A stretch of DNA of 64,000 bases from Psilocybe azurescens (Eukaryota > Basidiomycota > Agaricomycetes > Agaricales > Agrocybaceae), in contig JAJIRX010000195.1 of assembly GCA_023853785.1 (NCBI GenBank), positions 1 to 64,000 of the forward strand, in the 5' to 3' direction. A program made the translations under genes and the position numbers. This document shows positions 13,251 to 24,203 of the stretch, piece after piece (positions within the stretch are counted from its first letter, which is position 1; each line of letters begins with the position of its first letter). The notes under the pieces are model-generated. The model was not told the origin of the DNA. It saw only the letters and a program-made list of their open reading frames with translations, and did not search any database.

Positions 13251-14649
13251 TTACTCTTTCCCTTGCCGTCTTCCCATGTGAGAGTGGGGGCGATCCCGCG
13301 ATAGGCGTTGGATCATCTGTCTTTCCTCCGCAACTCGTCTTTTATTTTCCGTCCTGATGACCTCCGTCGTCAAATCCAAAAGTGGCCGATTCTCTTCTTT
13401 GCCCAGCTCCAATCCAGCCTCTGCGTCTTTAAGCTTGAATCCCAACCTGTGCTTCACCAGAGCAACATATCCAACCTCGCTCAAGCTCCTCGAGACCTTG
13501 TCCATGTCTCGGCGCTTTGGGGACATCGCCGCGATCACCCAGGAGGGTGGGGTCCCTCTCTTGCGCTTGAGAGCGTTCTTTGTCATTTCGCCTCGACGTT
13601 CGCGTTCGCGGCCTCGTGCAAGGTTGCGGTGTTTCTCCCTACGCGCTTCCAGAACTTCCTGGACAAGCTCTGTGGGATAAGGCATGGTGGCTCTCTCGTA
13701 TTCCCGGGATTGAGTGGCTTTGATTTCTGCGATTGCGTCATATATGGGCTTTGCTGGAAAGAAGTTTAATTGGATGTCAGGATATGAGATGGGATAGATA
13801 GACTTACTCCATTCAAAATGCAAGTCTCCAGAGAAAACGTCTGGGAATGGTTTGGAGAGCGTTCTCTGGAGTCTTTTCTCCAAATCGGCTTCAATCTGTA
13901 GATCTTGAAGTTCGTCCTCGAAACTCTCTCGTCGGAAATGTCGTTTTTCTCTCGCCATTCGTCGTTTCACAAATATCATGGATGTAGCTTGGGGTTGGGG
14001 TTTCATGCGGGGAAGTGGGATATTGAGAACTGTGGGCCGAATGAATCCTCCAGTCATCATTGGCTGGTTACGACGCTCCAGCTGCCAGTCCTGCAAAGTG
14101 TTGTGAGCGAATATCATGGACTCAAAGAGAAGACATACCAATTCCTCACACATAAGCCTTTTCATCTGGGACTTCTCTCTCTTCAACAGTATCATATCAG
14201 AATACCGCAACATTACTTCTTGACGATAGGTGTCGCCTTCCATGGCTTTTTTGAAAAAGTCTAAATACTAATGATATCCGAATGAACCAGGTGAACGTAT
14301 AAGATTTCAAGCCGGTATATACTCACTTTATAACCTTGTTCCAGTTGCTTTCGCGTTTCCTCGGGGGACGTCAAATACCTGTTCTGACGAAACGCCAATC
14401 GAACACGGAATTTGACCTTTGAGCGTGTCAGAGACGTGAACAGAAACACCTAAAACATATTGAATGCACCTGTTCAGTGGGAGAATTTCGCAGTAATCCC
14501 CGATACAGATCCCATAGCGTTGGAATCCTATGGGCTGCAAGTCGAAAGAAAGGTGTTCTGGATCGTACACGTCGCAGAGGTGACACTAAACTGGCCAAAT
14601 TGGCACGAAAGGCAGAGGATTCGGGGGAGAGCTGATAGGTTCCACTCAT
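13251..14649 (-). CDS. LYR-motif (complex 1 LYR family) protein with long basic C-terminal region
   Basis: Starts at ATG 14649. Exon 1 (14649-14470, exactly 60 codons) carries the LYR signature in LWDLYRGLLRN. Exon 2 (14416-14327) gives FRVRLAFRQNRYLTSPEET. The 59 nt intron ends at a TTAG acceptor, so exon 3 begins at 14267 with YLDFFKKAMEGD. LYR proteins bind the acyl carrier protein and help assemble mitochondrial Fe-S enzymes, respiratory complexes or ribosomes. The remaining ~330 codons are Arg/Lys-rich and do not belong to the core domain. Two stretches inside them look like introns whose lengths are multiples of three and so hide in the open frame: ~48 nt near 14090-14137 (GTATGT...TTGCAG) and ~54 nt near 13756-13809 (GTAAGT...TTCCAG). 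The mature protein is therefore probably ~34 residues shorter than the open frame. Mitochondrial location is inferred from the family. Confidence 0.75.
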
Positions 14650-15633
14650 CCGAAGGTAGTCTTTGCCTACCTATTTCATTCTATAGAAAGAATCTTCACT
14701 GGACGGTGACGCTGAGCTCTGTATGCTTGAGTACAGAGTTCAAATTGAAACTTCGAAGTTCAGAGGTGTAAGGTCGCCGATGACTAAGCATCTCTTAAAC
14801 TCAGGGGTCTGCATTTAAAGCAGCTTGCACGCCCAGTTCTTCCTCCCGTCCACGACACAGGGCACCCTCAAAGCGAGACCCATAAAACCACGCACCGGAC
14901 CTGTCAGTGTCTTTCACCACAGCGCCACCAAAGGAAGCTTGTTGCACATGTATTTCCTTATTCTTTATTTGTGTTTGGCCCATGTATATGTTTGTCGGCT
15001 TTCAGGGTAGCAGTGTTGTTTCTGGTGCTAAATATGTCATTCGCACAGAAGTATTGTACGAAGTGGATGCGAGCGAGAGGATTGATGTCGCGAAAGGCTG
15101 AGCATACGACGAGCCTTGAAGCTTGAAAGCTTGAAGCCTGATTCCCATACCAAATTAGACCGGTTTATCTTACAACCTTGGTCCAAAAACGTGTAATTTC
15201 TGTCTCGCGAGAAAACATTTTCTTGTTTGTGTTGCTAGCGATTACTTGTGATATGATTCATGTGTGCTTAAGCCTCTACTCAAGGTCATCTGTCTGTGTT
15301 TCGCATCAATTTTTACATGGTGATGGCAACATGTTGAATTGAGTACAACTAAATGAGGGAGCGAAGATCAATGCCATTATATGAAACCGTGATGAGACAA
15401 ATGAGAGACCAATAAATTACTTCAGCTTTGAACTGTGTATGTTCACATCTCAGAATTAGCACCTGCCTGATATACTGTCGACAAGCAATCTGCGCTCAAG
15501 TTGCGAAACCATATAATATAGATATTATTCTGGTTAACAACTTATAATACGGATCATCAAAACCAGAAAATCATATAGTGAAGGGACTACAAATAACAAA
15601 ATCAACATATTGAGAGGAAATAACATAACATTA
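14650..15633. other. Gene-poor stretch
   Basis: About 1 kb with only short, family-less frames. A small cluster of AGCTTGAA-type direct repeats lies near 15117-15137. I see no RNA gene and no transposon remnant. Confidence 0.4.
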
Positions 15634-16665
15634 CTAGAAATCACTTGGAGATGATTCATGAGATGGCGAATATATTTTGCATACAACAAATTTGCTTACC
15701 AAGACGCCTCGCAATGCCTCCAAGCACTGAAAGACAATACGACGATTCTCGACAGGCATCATCCCTTGCTGATGGTAGTGTCTCTGATCTTGAACAGGGG
15801 GCACAAGCCTTTGCACTATTACAGGCTCTGCGGGATATTTGCCACTGACAACATCATTGACCAAGTCTTCTGTGACTGGAATCTTGTAAAGAACGGGGCC
15901 GATCCTGTTAACGCAATGCCATAAAACGTCCACAGGCTACGGGGTTTGTACAGGTGAAAGTAGTTGTTTTCACTGAATGCGGCAATGGCTGCAGCAATTA
16001 GTGGCTCATTTGGTTCATTGATCAATGCACTATACTGGAATGTAAACGCATATGAGACGTGGGATACATTCCAGAACAACATGACTTACTTCTTCACATT
16101 GAACCAAAAGTGAATGCGCATATCCATCCCAGACATCAGTATCTGCCTTCGCCGATACACGGGTACCACACACTTCGAGAATCATCTCTCGCCCTGTGGT
16201 TATCAACCGTTCACCGTCGTCGAAGTCGAGCATTTTCAAGACATGGCGTATAAGGTCATTGCCTGCTTCTTTCCCGAAGCGATATAAGCCTACGCGTCTC
16301 AGGTACTTGAAGAAAACATGATCCTCTTTGCTAATCTGTGCCGAATCTGGCATATCTGACTCCTGCAGTATCTCTATCTCTGGCACATTGAGAACCGCAG
16401 GAGACACAGCAGTCAATGCAGGTAGCTCGCCATTGGGCAAGCCAAAGAAAGTTGCAGCGTCCACGTCTTGAACGAGTATATTACGGACTTCGAGGTCGAC
16501 GAAATTCCACTCGCTACCTGGCTTCGATCGAACGAGGTGTTGGAGGTGTTGCATGGTGGTGGTTGTATTATTGAACTTCACCGTGATGCCAGTGAGACTG
16601 TTTAATAAAAACTGAGAATGACATAGCTGCGTCACACGGGAAGCGCTGACATCATCGACAGACAC
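15634..16665 (-). CDS. Basidiomycete-expanded protein, PD-(D/E)XK-like; one apparent frameshift
   Basis: Starts at ATG 16665. The centre carries ILEVCG-x-RVSAKADTDVW (~16180-16130), then SLLVQCEE, then the helix PLIAAAIAAFSENN, after an intron (GTAAGT...TTCCAG) ending near 16040. Next comes GIALTGSAP, and then, one base out of register, LYKIPVTEDLVNDVVSGKYP, and finally MPVENRRIVFQCLEALRGVL before TAG. The sequence pattern (glutamate, A-K-A-D, V-Q-E-like strand, IPG-type hydrophobic strand, KIPVT) is one I know from a large family of uncharacterised Agaricomycete proteins. Its core resembles a PD-(D/E)XK nuclease fold, but that assignment is inference. The frame break falls near 15895-15903 in a C/G run, so this is either a recent pseudogene or an assembly indel. 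Confidence 0.6.
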
Positions 16666-17216
16666 CTTGCAAGTTGATCGCCAACAGTAATCTGTAGCTG
16701 GTCTTAGATGTAGCTAAAAGCAATGTTCGTGTATTTCTGCCATTCGGTGATGACGTGGCGAACTGTACGTGAATCTATGTCGAAATGCAACTTAATGATA
16801 ATGAAATGAAAATAAAATAAAAAAATAGCGAGATAGACTGACCCTCATTAGCCTTCTTCAACAAGAGGAGCGTATGCTAAAGGTGGATATAGGGTTGCGC
16901 CGCTGCCTACATCGCATGTGATGATGATATCGGTAACTGAATTCTTATACATGCACAGAAGAGAAATGGCTGGCATCCGCAAAGCAAGAACGCCAGGCAG
17001 CGTGTTCTAACTAGAGTGAACAGGGGGGGCACCGATGTCACTGGAAGTCAATCAAAGCGTACAAAGTCCACTCCGATGGCATGAGAGAGCGTAACGCATC
17101 CAAGTCAAGTGGAATGAGAGGTTCGGATGGTTCAATTTCTGATTTTGATGGTAAACACGGAGTATGGGTTAAAAATACTAGAGGGTATGATACGAAACGC
17201 GCTTACAAGGTCAATA
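16666..17216. other. Intergenic, no gene seen
   Basis: AT-rich with an A-rich tract near 16797-16827. It would contain the promoter of the upstream minus-strand gene's downstream neighbour. Short open frames here match nothing I recognise. Confidence 0.35.
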
Positions 17217-18282
17217 TCATAATTTATATGGAAGATTACCTATGTCAGCTCCAAGAGCAACAGCTGCTAACGCATCGACTATCCATTCCTCGCCTGGCCG
17301 CCATTCTTCCTCAATACTCCACTGACGAACAAGTTGGCCAGCTTCCTGAATACGCTGATCGATCTTCATATCCTCCCAAAGGCCTTCGTCCTCTGGATCG
17401 ACAAACCCGCCTGAAAGACCATAGAGATTGTATCCAATGAGCTCTGAAAGGTCTGAGTTTAGATTTGTTCGAGTAGGACAGTGTAACGTTTCTGCCTAAA
17501 ATGGAACATGCCGGAATTGCACACGGCACAACCGTTGGACTATCTGTCCCTAGATAAGTCTGAACCAAGTCAGGCTTCGACGTTACAACTCTCAGATCGT
17601 CACACCCGTTACTCCAGTACATGTTTCCTGGGGCGGCCGTGGACTTATATAGTAGCAGGAAACCCAGACCGCTACAGACAGTATTGCGGGTATAGAGACA
17701 TCATGCGAATGAGTGAGGCATAGACGGCTGAAGGACGAGGTACTAGAATTGTTGAGCAACGTGTAGGCTGTATATGATATGGGGACTGTTCGGTCAGGTC
17801 GGCGAGGGAAAGAGTGGAAAAGGACATTGGATAAAGAACGATATGCTGCACTCCAGATGGTAGTGTGGTCGTGGTTATCCTATGGAAACGGCCTTTGGCA
17901 CAAAAGTCGCCGAAGCATTTGAGGTGGAATTTGGTTGGGGCTGACACTGGTAAGCCAGTGCGAGTAAGGAGATCAGAAGCACGGTCGAGATCGGCATCTG
18001 GGACGACGTAGGAGTAATTCTAGAGTAAGTGGCATAAATTATATGCACCAGGGTTGCCTAGGATGAAATATGTACTGGTACCAGTATTGGGACACTCATT
18101 CTCCGATACAAAAGAGCGCGCCACTCGATAGGTTGAACTCGGAGACTCTGGAGCATTTCGAGAGCGATATCGACGATTTCTGCTGGATGTTTGCCCAGAA
18201 TGTTTTCTTGCTTGACATCTTTGATGAGCCTGTTGCAGGACACCACAGGATGTGAAGGTGGGCTAGACGGCGAGACTGGCAT
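17217..18282 (-). CDS. Conserved hypothetical protein, possibly nucleotidyltransferase-like
   Basis: Starts at ATG 18282, encoding a Pro/Ser-rich start and then a helix with HPAEIVDIALEMLQSLRVQ. After an intron region that I could not resolve (about 18040-18130), the frame YSYVVPDADLDRASDLLTRT (~18020-17960) continues into the strand-rich RFHRITTTTLPSGVQHIVLY (~17900-17840). The last exon contains LSELIGYNLYGLSGGFVDPE and DEGLWEDMKIDQRI, and ends LPYKL with TGA at 17219-17217. The VPDADLDRA segment resembles a family of Agaricomycete proteins related to nucleotidyltransferase-fold proteins, but the expected upstream GELA-x-N-Y-type motif is not visible, so the function is open. It diverges from the gene at 18345 with only 62 bp between start codons. 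Confidence 0.6.
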
Positions 18283-18344
18283 TATGGTGCACGTCGCGGT
18301 TTGGGTTCAAGGCTCGTAGACTGGGCTCGAGTCTAACAGCCACC
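18283..18344. promoter_or_regulatory. 62 bp divergent promoter gap
   Basis: The two flanking start codons (minus 18282, plus 18345) are separated by 62 bases, so both transcripts must either share a compact bidirectional promoter or start inside each other's coding region. The plus start has a good context (CAGCCACCATGAG). Confidence 0.6.
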
Positions 18345-19266
18345 ATGAGCCACATTATTTCGATTACCACCTCAAGCAGAGATCAGTCCATCGCTGCATT
18401 GTCCCTCTCTCAGTATCTTGAGCAGTTAAACTGTCGACACGCGTATATAGGAGGGTCTGCCTGCGCTCTGCTAGGCAGTGTCAAACCTACTGAGATCAGT
18501 GTTTCATTTACCTACACAATAGATGCTCAGCGTTGAATTCTCTCTCTACGATATAGATGTGTTGATCGAGACACAGAATCTTGATATCAACACGCTACGC
18601 AAGAAACTCACGGAACTCAACAGACAGTTCGCCTCCTCAGGAATAAAACTTTTCTATGTCAAAGTGAGCCATGCTATTCTATCAATCTATATAAATAACT
18701 CATTACTGTACAGGAACCAATTGGGGATTTACGCAATGACGACCTAGTCAGAGCGAGCAAGGATAATGTTGTAATCGAGACTTTGCCAGCCGGAACTATG
18801 GGTCTACCCCTCGCTGCAGAGCCGGTATATGATATTGAGCATGAGTCTGGTCAATGTAAGTCCGGCTATTTTTATTCTTCAAGTAAGCTAAATTTGCCTC
18901 GTAGGTATAAAAATACTTCACCCAAGCATCCTCATTTTGACAAAGATGAAGCGTTGGTCCCATTACCACGACTCCGACCGTCCAAAAACCGTGTTGAAAA
19001 ATAAATCTGATCAGGCGGATATCGAACTTCTCCTTAATTGGCTGGCCGCAAGTGAAATGTTTATCGAATTCGAACAATACCAAGGGAAGTGCAAACCAGA
19101 CCTACTAGGAATTGTTCGGGTGTTCAGGAATAAATTCATCGCCGACGTAGAACTGATGGATACGTTGCAAATGGTGATCAAGCCAGACGATTGGGAGGCC
19201 CTGTGTGAAGAGCCGACAAACGTAGAGAAACCAGAAGACATCTCGTTGAATGTAGATGACAAATGA
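18345..19266 (+). CDS. Nucleotidyltransferase-superfamily protein with a candidate AT-AC intron
   Basis: Exon 1 (18345-18494) carries the nucleotide-binding turn in AYIGGSACALLGSVKPTE. If an intron is removed at 18495-18549 (begins AT, ends AC, 55 nt, phase 0), the protein continues DIDVLIETQNLD, which supplies the metal-binding DxD of the superfamily. Exon 2 runs to 18663 (KLFYVK). Intron 18664-18713 and intron 18856-18904 are ordinary GT-AG introns of 50 and 49 nt. Exon 3 gives DDLVRASKDNVVIETLPAG, and exon 4 gives LTKMKRWSHYHDSDRPKTVL before TGA at 19264-19266. A competing GT-AG reading (18499-18556) keeps frame but gives TEINVLIE and loses the DxD. The rest of the gene is intact, about 255 residues. 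Members of this family are numerous in Agaricomycetes, and their substrates are unknown. Confidence 0.75.
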
Positions 19267-19951
19267 CGCTAACGAATGTATCTTCACGGTATATGCACCC
19301 ACAACACAGCTTCGGGATCTGTTCTCTCAAATCTGGAACATATCGAGCGACAGTTTTTCTCGAGACACAAAAAAAAAATTTGATTTTGAGAATGATTGAT
19401 GAACGACTCGACAACCTCAGCAGCACTGTACCAATAACTGAGATTGCGATGCACTCTGACCTCATGTGCATCGAGTAGACACGCGGCACGACCCGTTCCA
19501 ATCGCTGAGCAATATAAAGACGAGCGCGGATCTTTGGATCGTCTAACTGCTTCCGAATGCCAACGATCGATGAGCCGACGCGCAGTTACGCTCGAGATCG
19601 TGTTTACTCTGAAGAACGAATGAGAATACCGACTATATCCATGTGAAACATACATACTGGAGCGGGCTCTCATCTTTCTGCGTTTACGCCTGAGCCTGCG
19701 GGATCTCTTTTTCTTCCACTTCTCTCTCATATTCTGTGAAGGAATCGGAATCAAATAACGCGGAAGAATAATGAAATCGGGAACTGACGATATGATAATG
19801 CGGGGAGAGCTTGGGGCAGTGTGGGGGAATTGGTCCTGCGTTGTGGGGGAAACAGCTACTGTACAGTTCTGACATAATTACTCCCACGAGCCCGGCTGTT
19901 TGCTGCCGCTCCTCGTGGTTCTCAATTACCTTGTCATCTGTCACAATTACA
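19267..19951. other. Intergenic, no gene supported
   Basis: Both strands carry frames of 70-156 codons, but they are arginine-rich or of odd composition and resemble no family. A helical segment readable on minus at ~19440-19550 could be a gene remnant. The last part holds the promoter of the gene at 19952. Confidence 0.35.
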
Positions 19952-21416
19952 ATGGTCAAGAAGCGCGCCCGCAGGGTCCCAGCCGCTCTGCACCATGAAC
20001 TATCAGAATATGCCTCGCTTTTGCGTGCTCTGCGCGTCAGGGATGCCATGGATCTTACAAAACATCTCCTCAGACCAAATCCTTTTCTCCTGAATAACGA
20101 TAAGGACCCCTCTTGTTCGCTTACCCCCGTCTGCATTTTTGGGTTACCGTTTGTCTAACATCGAGATAGGTACTCCCGGCGCTGGACCAAGCAATTTAGC
20201 TCACCCTGCAAATGCTGAAACCGAGTCTAACAGTGCTAAAGCCAAAGGAAAGCAAAAGCTGCACCCCTACCACCCAAACAAGTGCGGCGGGACCACTGGA
20301 CCCGTTGGCCGCTTCCACTGGAGGATGTCTTGCTCCCTGAATGGACTCTGGCAGACGAAGTCACTGTGATTGCTTCCCAGATCTTAAAATCTCGTCCACC
20401 CATTGCTTTTCCTTGCCCAGTTGCTAGTCTTGGTACAGACGATCTAATGGACGAGGATGACGAAGATGAGCGTGTGGTCAAGGTCATGGATATGGATGTT
20501 GATTCTGATGATCCAGATCCACCATACTACGTCCCATACTTGACCTCTATCATCGCAAAATTTCTCTCTACGATATTTGGTATCCTTGCTTCCCACACAC
20601 CTCGTCGTCCGGCCAGCATGCAGAATCGCATCGAGCCTCTTGGGTGGCGCGCCGTCATCGACGTCGTTGTTTCATGTGACATACCCGAGTTTTCCAACCC
20701 AAAGTATGTATCTTTTCGTCACTCGTAACTAGTTTGTGATCTATATATTCGTAGGGTAGTCGAAAATGTCATTAAACGAATGGAGCGGGTCTTTGGTCCC
20801 TCAATCTTACCCCTTGAGGGCAAAAAAGCAACGAGCTTTCGTGGTATGTCATTCCGGTGGTTCTCGCCAGTAATGCATCTATCAATACCAATCATACAGC
20901 CGTCGAGAGAATGAAAGACAAGGATGCTCAATCGGAGGCTTTCGAGAAGCTATTTGAGAAGGAAAGAGCTCTGTTTTTCGAACAACCCGACCTACCTCCA
21001 GAGGCTTTCAAAAGTCCTTCCCCTGAGCCTATACCAGAGAAGAAAAGAAAGAGCAAGAAAGAGAGGAAAGAAGGTATCAGATATTTTTTTATACTCGTCG
21101 TTCGGCTTGTTGACATATCCCGTCACGGATCACAGAGGCAGGCTACAGGGCCAGAAAACATTGGACTCCAAAAGAAAAGCAGGACAAACAGGAAAATCCA
21201 AAGCCACAGCCGAAATCCAAAGCCAAAGCCAAAGCCAAAACGTCTAAGAAAAAGACATCAGCAGCTCAAGCGGTAGACGCTGAGGCTCAAAGCGCTCCTG
21301 GATCCGACACTGAGGTACCCATGGCTCCGGGACCCAGCCAGCCCGTCAGGCGAAGCGCAAGGGCAAAGAAAAGCAACGTCAACTATCGCGAAACCCTACC
21401 CGACGACATTCCCTGA
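19952..21416 (+). CDS. Lysine-rich nuclear protein, Rrn9-like
   Basis: Starts at ATG 19952 (MVKKRARRVPAALHHELSEY). A 55 nt intron (20112-20166, with a CTAAC branch site) joins to GAGPSNLAHPANAETE. The core RDHWTRWPLPLEDVLLPEWT (~20285-20345) resembles the WTAWPLPP-type block of the RNA polymerase I initiation factor Rrn9, and the preceding LSEYASLLRALRVRDAM fits the helix before it. An acidic stretch (DEDDEDERVVKVMDMDVD) follows. Then come introns at ~20705-20755 and ~20845-20900, and a Lys/Pro-rich tail with tandem KAKAKAK ending NVNYRETLPDDIP at TGA 21414-21416. The reading frame shifts by one base near 20270, between the first and second parts. Rrn9 would recruit the core factor to rDNA promoters; this assignment is tentative. 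Confidence 0.6.
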
Positions 21417-21760
21417 TATGATTACTATCCCGTTAATGATTTTTCTTGCCACACGAACAACGAAACTTAGGATATACACTACCATCAATCGCGGATTCAC
21501 TCTTGTCAAATGTTATAATATCTTTACCTTGTTCTGGTACGAGACATCTAGTTAGGTGCATCATTATTCGATTTATTTTTTGCAGCTTGATCTTGATGTC
21601 GATATTACTTTCATAACTGTAACCATAAAACTCTGATATAATCTCTTTTGAATTGATGGAATCAGGGCACTTGAATTTTAGGACCCCAACATTGTTTCGC
21701 CGCCCTTCGGAAAGAAATACACTGTCGTCCAAAAACACCTATCGATATTCCTATAATCTC
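21417..21760. other. Convergent intergenic region
   Basis: AT-rich spacer between a plus-strand gene end and a minus-strand gene end. It presumably holds both transcript terminators. No coding sequence is supported. Confidence 0.4.
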
Positions 21761-21820
21761 AAATTACATCCAAAACTTTTAAATCATAAAAAATTACATC
21801 CAACACTTTTAAATCCGTTG
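21761..21820 (+). repeat. Two-copy 30 bp tandem repeat
   Basis: Units at 21761-21790 and 21791-21820 both start AAATTACATCCAA and share 24 of the first 25 bases before diverging. It lies just past the stop of the first beta-lactamase-like gene, in its likely 3' UTR. Confidence 0.85.
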
Positions 21821-21839
21821 AGTGCCTTACTCCCCCTTC

Positions 21840-23529
21840 TTACTTCGCCAATCCTGCGTAGAACGTTTCTTCGAATTCATTGACAACCCTAAATACCTCA
21901 CGATCTGCAGTTGGGATAACCTGGGTCCCGAAAACTGCTGCTACGCCAGTAGCCGGGTCCATGAAAAAGAAGGTATGTGCCCATCCCCACCCTATAGAAA
22001 TGGGACGTCAGATAATAAGTAGGATATGGAACGTCGTTTATAGACGTACAGAATGCGGATCCTTTCTTTCTTCGACCAGGCCAATCAGTTTCACAAAGAC
22101 CCATCGCAGTGCCCCATTGCACCACGGAATCCTTCGGCATAAAGGGATCAAGGGACAATACCCGGGACAGATTTTTTGACCCTTCTTCGTTGAGCGCTGG
22201 TTCGAAGATCCCTCGCATCGTTTCTTGGCTAACGATTGGCTTTGTGGCCTTTCCGGCTGCACACCCATGTCAGGTCATCTGGAAAGGAGAAGAATATCGG
22301 AATCACTCACCTTGAATTTGAAGTAAATGACGTAGAAGAATAAGGTAGTCTTTCAATGATGTATACATTCCACCGCCTCCAAAGTGAAGGGCCACTACAA
22401 ACAAAAAGTGTGGATCAGTACTGTGCGCCTAAATAATTGGTCGGATTAGAAGCACCTTTGGCAGGATCTTGCTCTGGGAGTGGAACTTGATTTGCCCAAG
22501 CTTCGAGCTTACCGTCGCGTCGGTATGAAAGATCCACCAGCTTCTCCTTTACTTCTGGTGTTAAATAAAACGTGCCTTTGATGCCCAGTGGCTTGAATAT
22601 TTTATCCTTGCTGAATAAGAAATGCTTTAGATAATGGTAAGATTCTGTTTCGTAAACGTACAGGTATGATTCCAAGCTCTGTTCGGTAACTCTCTCGACC
22701 ACGAATCCAAGAATATCCGAGCTCCATCCATACGCAACTGGTAAGAAAATCAGTCGTTTGCACATTAACGATTTTGAATTTAGCCCACAGCTTGTTCCTG
22801 GTTCAAAGAGGAGAGGAACTCCCGGTAGGTCTCCCTAAGATCCACCAGTACACATTAGATCGAAGTGCCCGATCTCTAATTGTGAATCTTACCTTGAGCA
22901 CGGAGATGAAACGGGATACTGGATTCTTCTTGTCATGAGCAGCCGCGTATCCATCAGGCTGTTTATCAAGCTTATATCCTTTCAAAGGATAGAATAATCC
23001 ACTGGTGAAGTTCAGGATATGCTTAAGACGCAGTATCGTCTTCGCAGGCTTGTAGGTCCAAACGTCGGCCATCTGATCATCAAGGATGACGAGATCGCTG
23101 AATTCTGGAATGTAATCAGAGATTGGGCTCTCAAGAGTAATTCTTCCTTGTTCCACTAGCTGAAGGGCAGCAAGCTAAAATAGATGCACAGATACGATGA
23201 GCAGCTTGAAAGATAATTATGGAAGTGACTTACATGGACGATCAACTTTGTTTGACTGCAGATCAGAAATACGCTGTCTTCGTTGACCTTTCCGCTCTCC
23301 GGTTTGTTGACAACATTGTATCCACCTGCTGTGAAATAGAGCTCCTTGTCGGCCGTGGTGGCACCGAAAACAAAGCCTGGGATCTTCTTCTCTTCAATAA
23401 CTTTAGCCTACAGTACATCCAGTTGTGGTCGTTCGGTGAGCAAGATAACGAATGAAGATGATAAGAAGTCGTACGGCTTACTGCCAAGTTGTCAAGGGCC
23501 TCTTTCCCCGAATTCGTCAGGATGGCCAT
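21840..23529 (-). CDS. Serine beta-lactamase-like hydrolase, copy 1
   Basis: Start at ATG 23529 (MAILTNSGKEALDNLA), stop TAA at 21842-21840. The family (Pfam Beta-lactamase/EstB/LovD type) uses a serine nucleophile to cleave or transfer esters and amides. The S-x-x-K motif is ICSQTK (serine near residue 67), the tyrosine motif is AYGWSSDILGF, and the terminal substrate-pocket block is GWAHTFFFMDPATG. Between them lie LKHILNFTSGLFYPLKG and FKPLGIKGTFYLTPEVKEKL. About eight short introns sit at the same points as in copies 2-5, for example just before AYGWSS and just before the HFGGGGMYTSLKDY block. No signal peptide is visible, so the product is probably intracellular. It is the first of three head-to-tail copies, with ~670 bp to the next start. 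It appears intact. The natural substrate is unknown. Confidence 0.88.
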
Positions 23530-24203
23530 CTTCCCCTGTGGAGTAGTATAGGTGGAATCGTGAAGGTGATGGCGATTTGGTAGATTGAGAGTCGATTACC
23601 ACCTGTAGTACGGCCCTGTGCATAGACGGATCATATGGTGAGAACTTATATAGAAATTCCCTGAGCCCGTCAATGATCGCCAATCGATCACTGTCAATCA
23701 ACAACGACTAATCAGGGGCTAAGCCTATTGCGACTCACGAGGACCTACGAGGACTCGCGATGGGACCATAAAGGCTGAATGCGAAAAGCCAGGCTAATGA
23801 CAGACTTGTTATGCATACGATTTGGTGATATAGCTTTTCAATATGGATTTCACAGCGCAAAGCTGGGTTTATCATTATCACCCAGCTTAATTAACATCCT
23901 TGAACTTGAACTTCCTAAAAACATCCACATTGTAGTCAAAAGCTCTCTCGAGCGTTTAACTCTGGCCGAACATCAGGCGCTTGACAGCGGGGAACTACCC
24001 GCGCTTACTCATTACAAACAGTATGCCTAGCCCAAACATCCGTTAAAGCACACTTTCTCGTCCTTCTCTTTAGTTTACTTGCTGAATTAATTCAATATGA
24101 ATGTCAAGCGCGGGAAAGTCTTTAAATTTAATCTCGTTATAAGAACAAGTTTGAGGTACTAGTTCAAAATGCAAACCAACACTTTCTGATTACGCTTGCG
24201 ACT
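23530..24203. promoter_or_regulatory. Promoter of copy 1 and 3' flank of copy 2
   Basis: No gene seen. The first ~200 bp upstream of copy 1 should hold its promoter. Short frames here are not conserved. Confidence 0.4.

Noticed and set aside
19284..19754. 156-codon Arg-rich minus-strand frame
   Set aside because: Composition resembles noncoding antisense, and no conserved block or exon chain could be built.
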